Below, one piece after another: positions 33,318-37,142 of a stretch of 37,142 nt of DNA (within the stretch, counting starts at the first letter, position 1; each line of letters starts with the position of its first letter). The translations under genes and the position numbers were made by a program. The notes beneath the pieces were generated by a model. That model searched no databases and was not told where the DNA came from. It saw only the letters and a list, made by a program, of their open reading frames with translations. The stretch is from contig NZ_RSEJ01000016.1 of assembly GCF_009910675.1 (NCBI RefSeq), positions 96,165 through 133,306 of the forward strand, written 5' to 3'. Origin of the DNA: Photobacterium alginatilyticum. GTDB taxonomy: Bacteria; Pseudomonadota; Gammaproteobacteria; Enterobacterales; Vibrionaceae.

Positions 33318-33744
33318 CTTTTTAGATGAGCGGTTATGTCGAAGGCTGTTCAAAATAACCGCATCCAACAGCACGTATTAGGCGAGAAATCCAAAAAACA
33401 AACATTGATCTAAATCATTTTTTTTAAAGGACAGTACAGGGAAGAACCGATGATTTTGAGCTAGTGCCAAATAATGAATGTAAGCTTTTTTCTCAGCCTT
33501 TTTGTCAACAAGTTTATTCTTTTCAATCCCACTTTTTAGTAAAAATAGTCCTTGCAAATGAAGTGATAGTTTCTTAGTGCGCTTCTATTTTTTTGGTATT
33601 ATTGGATAAGGTTTTCAAGTGGGTAGCGGCACAAATATATTAAGGAAAGTGATACTAGACTTATTGGGTGAACAAGCAATACAGCAGTTGGAAAAACTCA
33701 ATCTGGTATCAAATTTATCCAGAGCAATGCAGAGCTAACAGCCG
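33318..33744. other. AT-rich stretch without an intact gene
   Basis: Contents are fragments only. An inverted repeat GCGGTTAT (33330-33337)/ATAACCGC (33355-33362) surrounds a 17-nt loop. A 25-codon open frame begins at 33337 (MSKAVQNNRIQQHVLGEKSK and a few more). A short open frame from 33619, in phase with the IS256 remnant, gives VGSGTNILRKVILDLLGEQA and stops. I recognise neither peptide. They look like ends of genes lost by deletion. Confidence 0.5.
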
Positions 33745-34242
33745 GAAAAAATCCTGACCGAGCTTCAAAACTGTGGAGTCAAAGATATCCTTATCGCCTT
33801 TGTCGGTAGCTTAAAGGGCTTTCCAGACGCTATTAACTCCGTTTTCCCACAAGCCCAAATCCAACTGTGTATCGTGCACATGGTGAGAAACTCGGTTTGA
33901 TATGTGTCTTGGAAGGACTACAAGACGGTGACGGCTGATCTTAAGCATATTTACCAATCTTCGACAGAAGATGAAGCTCTGCTAGCACTTGAGCACTTCT
34001 CCAAGATATGGGATGCCAAATACCCTCAAATCAGCCGCACGGCCATTTACATGACCACTGCGATAGAGTCCCAGAACAGTGTTATCAGGAAAGCGATTAA
34101 GAAGCGCAAGCTATTCCCGACGGATGAATCAGAAAGAAAGGTTATCTATCTGGCGATTCAGGAGGCATCCAAGAAATGGACGATGCCAATTAGAAACTGG
34201 CGACAAGCCCTGAACCGCTTTATGATTATGTTCGAAGATTGA
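33745..34242 (+). pseudogene. IS256-family transposase remnant
   Basis: About 165 codons of the middle and end of an IS256-type (Mutator-like) transposase are preserved: ELQNCGVKDILIAF, KGFPDAINSVFPQAQIQLCI, then after an in-frame TGA at 33898 YVSWKDYKTVTADLKHIYQS, TAIESQNSVIRKAIKKRKLF and KWTMPIRNWRQALNRFMI. The N-terminal half is missing, and about 20 residues before TAIYMTTAIES are deleted. The second catalytic aspartate (normally in CVDGLKGFPDAI) reads FVGSLKGF, so it is inactive. The DNA just after the stop (about 34270-34295, TTACACAGAATTATTTACAG) looks like the right terminal repeat of such an element; no matching left end was found. Confidence 0.85.
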
Positions 34243-34308
34243 TTAACTAATTACTTGTAACTCAGAGCAGTTACACAGAATTATTTACAGGGTCTAGGCA
34301 GCCTTAAT

Positions 34309-36189
34309 TTAGGCTTCTGAAGTAACTATTTGCTCATTACTCTCTGAGGCTGCTTCTGTTGATGCTTCAGGCAATTTTAGCTTCTTGATTATTAGTTCAA
34401 TTACTGGTTTGAAAGCTGCCACTAGGCCGTTCTCAAGCAGCTCTTCATCTGTCATCTGCTCAATATATTGACTCACATTACGTTTGCCTTGATATGTAAA
34501 CGAGTAATCAACGATAAACTGTTGGTATTCTGTTAAATCACTTTTATATTTGATTGGGCTTATACCGTTATTAAATAGTTCTTTGCGTTTAGATGCGGTA
34601 AATTTTTGCTCTTCATCAGTCTGCTCTTCAAGCCAAGATTGCTCTAATGCGTGTTTCCAAATAGATTCTGGATATAGGTGCTCTAATTCAACTTTCCATG
34701 CAAAACCTTTCCTTTTCAGTTCTTTAGGTGCATCGTGTGGAGGGTATGTTGCAGCACTTACGGTTGATTGTTGACTTGAGAAAAATTCTGTAAATTGTTT
34801 TTTTGCTTCTTTGCCAGCATCATCGTCATCCAATAGAAGAAGACCAAGAACTTTGTCATTTTCATGTTTCTGGAGTAAGTAAAACGCCTTTGCTCGGTCA
34901 CTCGCTGCGTTAGCACTATTGTGCGCATTCTCTGGAGTATCAATGAAGATTTCATCTCCTCGGCTTAGGTATCGCAGGATACGAGTGATTACAGTCTTAT
35001 CGCTAATTCCCTCTAGAAATATGCGCGGCTTGGAAGAGTTAGCTAGCTGAGAAGATAAAGCTTCTACTGTAGCGTTATATTCGCTTTCTCTTTCTTGCCA
35101 CTCCTTTCGATGCTCTTCAATCATAGGTGTTACTAGGTTTAGGAAGCCCGTATTACCGTGAAGCTCCTGCTCGCTGCATGATAGAAGCTTAGTGTCATAT
35201 CCTTGTTTATCGACATAATAGCTAGTGCTCTTGAGACCAGCAGGTAATGTGTCGTTGAAAGATAGTGAATATATTGCAGGTGAATGCGTTGTTATAAAAA
35301 TCTGCGTGTGCTTCTTGGCTGCTTCAACTAATTGGCTATTTAGCTCAAAGCAAGTAGAAAATTCAACGTTATTTTCCGGTTCTTCGAAGCCCCAAATCTG
35401 AGGTCGAATCGTTGTTCTAGCACCTATGTTTTGTTGTTTAAGTGCAATAAAGGAGAGCATCATTGGGATGTGTCTAATTTTTATCCCATCACCTCTACGA
35501 GATAAAGGGATACTATCAGCATTAAACTCTAAAGCACCAAAGATGTTTCTTAGGTTTTGAGGTAGCTTGACTTCGTTATTGCTATTAACGAAAGTAGCGT
35601 CAATTTCCCCCATTAGTTCGCTAATATGATCATTGATTTCTTCCTCAAAGCTGTTAGCAGAGGCATGCAACCCTTGCTCTGATGCAGCTGCTAATACATC
35701 GTATAGCTGACCTTGAAGATCTCGGAAGAAGTTGGCATCTTTGATTGCGGGGATATAGATATAGTTAATATTTTTTAGTAGGTAAGGGATCTTACTTCGT
35801 TGAGGAAAGTTTGTCTTATTTACCACTCTTCCGCTTTTCATTTCGCAATGCTGTTGCACTTCGTCGTGGAAGCCATCCGCACGCCACGTTCTACTCCAAT
35901 ATACAGTGTCTGGTTTACCGGACTTACGGTAACTTCGAGGTAGCTTTAGGACCAATTCTACTTTGATTTCTTTTGCTTTTCGTTGTTGAACGGTAGCATT
36001 GATATTGAAATCAGACTGAAAATTGTAGTCAGTATCAGCGTCAGTCTTACCATTGAAGAACAAGTTTAATGCTCTGAGCAAGTTCGACTTGCCTGCATCA
36101 TTCTTACCAACAAGAGTTGTAATCTCTTCTGCAGATATAGTTTCTTTGCGTATAGAGCGAAAGTTAGTAATGGTAATTTGTCTTATCAT
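34309..36189 (-). CDS. OLD-family ATP-dependent nuclease (ATPase plus TOPRIM), probable phage-defence gene
   Basis: This 626-residue protein starts at MIRQITITNFRSIRKE, where the family starts; the open frame extends upstream to 36339 without family similarity. Its ABC-type ATPase has Walker A GKNDAGKSN (K34), signature SRRGDG (230-235), Walker B IWGFEEPEN (E269/E270) and the H-loop THSP (H302). A TOPRIM domain follows, with E393 (FLEGISDKTV) and the acidic cluster D454-D457 (LLLLDDDDAG). OLD nucleases cut DNA in a metal-dependent way and guard against phages; P2 Old and the Gabija protein GajA are members. No GajB-type helicase, reverse transcriptase or other partner is next to it, so a stand-alone class 1 OLD is the best reading. 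All motifs are intact while its neighbours have decayed, which suggests selection. No good ribosome site or terminator was seen. Confidence 0.85.
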   Translation of the reverse strand: MIRQITITNFRSIRKETISAEEITTLVGKNDAGKSNLLRALNLFFNGKTDADTDYNFQSDFNINATVQQRKAKEIKVELVLKLPRSYRKSGKPDTVYWSRTWRADGFHDEVQQHCEMKSGRVVNKTNFPQRSKIPYLLKNINYIYIPAIKDANFFRDLQGQLYDVLAAASEQGLHASANSFEEEINDHISELMGEIDATFVNSNNEVKLPQNLRNIFGALEFNADSIPLSRRGDGIKIRHIPMMLSFIALKQQNIGARTTIRPQIWGFEEPENNVEFSTCFELNSQLVEAAKKHTQIFITTHSPAIYSLSFNDTLPAGLKSTSYYVDKQGYDTKLLSCSEQELHGNTGFLNLVTPMIEEHRKEWQERESEYNATVEALSSQLANSSKPRIFLEGISDKTVITRILRYLSRGDEIFIDTPENAHNSANAASDRAKAFYLLQKHENDKVLGLLLLDDDDAGKEAKKQFTEFFSSQQSTVSAATYPPHDAPKELKRKGFAWKVELEHLYPESIWKHALEQSWLEEQTDEEQKFTASKRKELFNNGISPIKYKSDLTEYQQFIVDYSFTYQGKRNVSQYIEQMTDEELLENGLVAAFKPVIELIIKKLKLPEASTEAASESNEQIVTSEA

Positions 36190-36407
36190 AAACTGTGCCA
36201 GCATTGCATAACTGTGGCTATTGTATGGCAGATTCATGATTAGTCTATATTTTATTTCTACAGTTGCCTCTTGGAACACTAAACGAGCTATATGTAAACC
36301 GAGCGGTTCAGTCGTTTTATCGGTAATACTAACTTTCAATGATGCAAGAAAATTAATCTATGGGGGCTTTTTTATTCCAATGTTGTTTCACTGTGGCACT
36401 CCTATGT

Positions 36408-36923
36408 TTAGTTCATTAGTAGTATCACAGTCTGGCTTAGAGCTTTTAAGCGGCATACTTGGGCTTTCCTTGTTGTCATTATAGCCGTAGTAGGCCTACC
36501 TAGTTTGTTACCTTCAGCTTTTGCGCGTTCTAGTCCACCTTTGGTTCGTTCTCTGATTCGAACACACTCAAACTCGGAAAAGCACTAAACACCTTTACCT
36601 TCATTACTTGATAATTCTTTGACTGGTAAATATAGACAGGCAACAGATATACTTTTTTCGTTAGCATTTAGATAGTTTTCTGCACATCTAAGTTATCTCT
36701 CCCTAATCTGTCTATCTTCAGTACAACCAATTTATCACCAAGTTCCAGTTTGTGGTCAACGAGTATTGAATATTTTTTCGTTCTATCGTCAAGACACTAC
36801 CACTTAAATTTTCACTGATTACTCGATGTCACCTATATCATAGCTAGCCTATCGGATAGCAAGGTTCTGATTTTTTTTGGTTTGCTTTATTGTAGATACT
36901 CTATAGAAAGCGAATGGTCTCAT
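36408..36923 (-). pseudogene. Serine recombinase (resolvase/invertase family) pseudogene
   Basis: Read on the minus strand from an ATG at 36923, the sequence gives FYRVSTIKQTKKNQNLAIR with the catalytic serine at residue 10. Stops and frameshifts follow. In successive frames one finds VISENLSGSV, DHKLELGDKLVVLKIDRLGR, SISVACLYLPVKELSSNEGK, then after a TAG EFECVRIRERTKGGLERAKA and EGNKLGRPTTA. The order and spacing are those of a small resolvase/invertase of about 170-190 residues, so nearly the whole gene is present but broken at four or more points. It may have belonged to the same element as the OLD gene or to a separate Tn3-like or plasmid-borne module. Confidence 0.85.
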
Positions 36924-36994
36924 TGTGATAATTTTTGGTATCAAAAAATGGCTATCATTTAATGAGCGTTTTTTGATTCTGGTAATACTTGGAT

Positions 36995-37142
36995 CTCAGG
37001 AATCCCCACAAAATTCCTTTACTGTTCAATAAGTAGACACGCACCTTGCCTTCTGATCTAATGAATTCACCACAAAAACAAAAGAAGAAAACAAGATGCG
37101 TGATATTCAAATACTACACGACTCCCTTAGAGAACAATGCCC
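36995..37142 (+). mobile_element. Left end of an IS10-like (IS4-group) insertion sequence, cut by the window edge
   Basis: The end reads CTCAGGAATCCCC at 36995-37007, close to IS10 tips (CTGATGAATCCCC). About 100 bp of leader then leads to a transposase start at 37096, the same layout as IS10. If the end is placed correctly, the 9 bp before it (TACTTGGAT, 36986-36994) should be repeated on the far side, which is outside the window. The rest of 36924-36994 shows nothing assignable. Confidence 0.6.
37096..37142 (+). CDS. IS10-like transposase, N-terminal fragment
   Basis: The first 15 codons (MRDIQILHDSLREQC) and part of the next are visible before the window ends. The pattern ILHDSL followed by CP matches the start of IS10-type DDE transposases. 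Only the start can be judged, so intactness is unknown. The ATG is preceded by AAGAAAACAAG, a weak ribosome site, as is usual for such poorly expressed transposases. Confidence 0.6.
   Translation, partial: MRDIQILHDSLREQC

Larger units (their letters stand above)
32256..37142. mobile_element. Accessory segment at the ffs attachment site: decayed Tn7-like element with cargo
   Basis: From 32256 the DNA is AT-rich and contains a TGT-type transposon end, a broken tnsA, an IS256-type remnant, a serine recombinase remnant, an IS10-like element, a small hydrophobic-protein gene and an OLD-family nuclease. No other Tn7 genes (tnsB, tnsC, tnsD/tniQ) and no opposite end are visible, so the right-hand limit lies beyond the window. 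Whether everything here entered with the Tn7-like element or in several events cannot be decided. Confidence 0.6.

Noticed and set aside
33337..33414. 25-codon frame in the AT-rich gap
   Set aside because: It has no clear ribosome site, is too short, and is unlike anything I recognise; treated as debris.
34309..36189. Gabija (GajA), PARIS (AriA) or retron-Eco8 type defence system
   Set aside because: The ATPase-TOPRIM build fits the wider family, but there is no GajB-type helicase, AriB-type partner or reverse transcriptase in the flanking sequence, so only a stand-alone OLD nuclease is supported.
32256..37142. CRISPR-associated (I-F3) transposon with Cas genes and array
   Set aside because: The ffs site and TnsA remnant made me look, but no Cas gene, tniQ or direct-repeat array is present in the window.

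Overview
The window reads as chromosomal DNA of a marine gammaproteobacterium of the Vibrionaceae, probably Photobacterium or Vibrio. The evidence is gene content: an ECF sigma factor with a DUF3379 partner next to two FadL porins, fadIJ, sixA, smrB/prmB, and a block decR-mdlA-mdlB-tesB-ybaY-atl-ffs that matches the E. coli order apart from the missing glnK-amtB. The genus cannot be fixed without a database search. About the first 32.2 kb is ordinary core genome of balanced base composition. The last 4.9 kb is AT-rich accessory DNA made of decaying mobile elements and a likely phage-defence gene.

Layout. 1-430: three near-identical tRNA-Tyr(GUA) genes on the minus strand with one strong upstream promoter. 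663-4885: an adaptor/pump pair of an RND efflux system. 5056-7480: rluF and aroC. 7573-16944: a TRIC-family membrane protein, then a lipid module of two FadL-type outer-membrane channels, a DUF3379 putative anti-sigma factor, an ECF sigma factor and the fadI-fadJ operon. FadR-like operators lie upstream of both fadL genes and of fadIJ. 17017-22693: a cytoplasmic pitrilysin-like protease, sixA, a small lipoprotein, and divergent smrB/prmB. 22791-25489: queC, then a cysteine-synthase-like PLP enzyme divergent from a DecR-type Lrp regulator. 25763-31966: the heterodimeric exporter mdlA-mdlB, tesB, ybaY, atl and a polytopic membrane protein. 32128-32242: ffs, the 4.5S SRP RNA.

Accessory segment. 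About 13 bp past ffs the sequence changes character. A TGT-type end is followed by two near-identical 18-bp repeats resembling TnsB sites, then by a broken tnsA whose catalytic positions are lost. This looks like the right end of a decayed Tn7-like transposon in the known ffs attachment site. Inward lie a small hydrophobic-protein gene with a divergent small-RNA candidate, an IS256-type transposase remnant, an intact OLD-family ATPase-TOPRIM nuclease (probable anti-phage cargo), a decayed serine recombinase, and the left end of an IS10-like element that runs off the window.

How the genes work together. The fad genes form a route for exogenous fatty acids: outer-membrane uptake by FadL channels, then beta-oxidation by FadI/FadJ, apparently under FadR. 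An ECF sigma factor sits inside this cluster with no known role. tRNA-Tyr, rluF (which in E. coli also makes pseudouridine 35 of tRNA-Tyr) and queC (queuosine 34) are in one window, though probably by chance. The most notable items are the Tn7-like remnant with its nuclease cargo, the ECF/DUF3379/FadL module, the small protein plus small RNA pair, and a 7-bp repeat found twice between a stop codon and a terminator.
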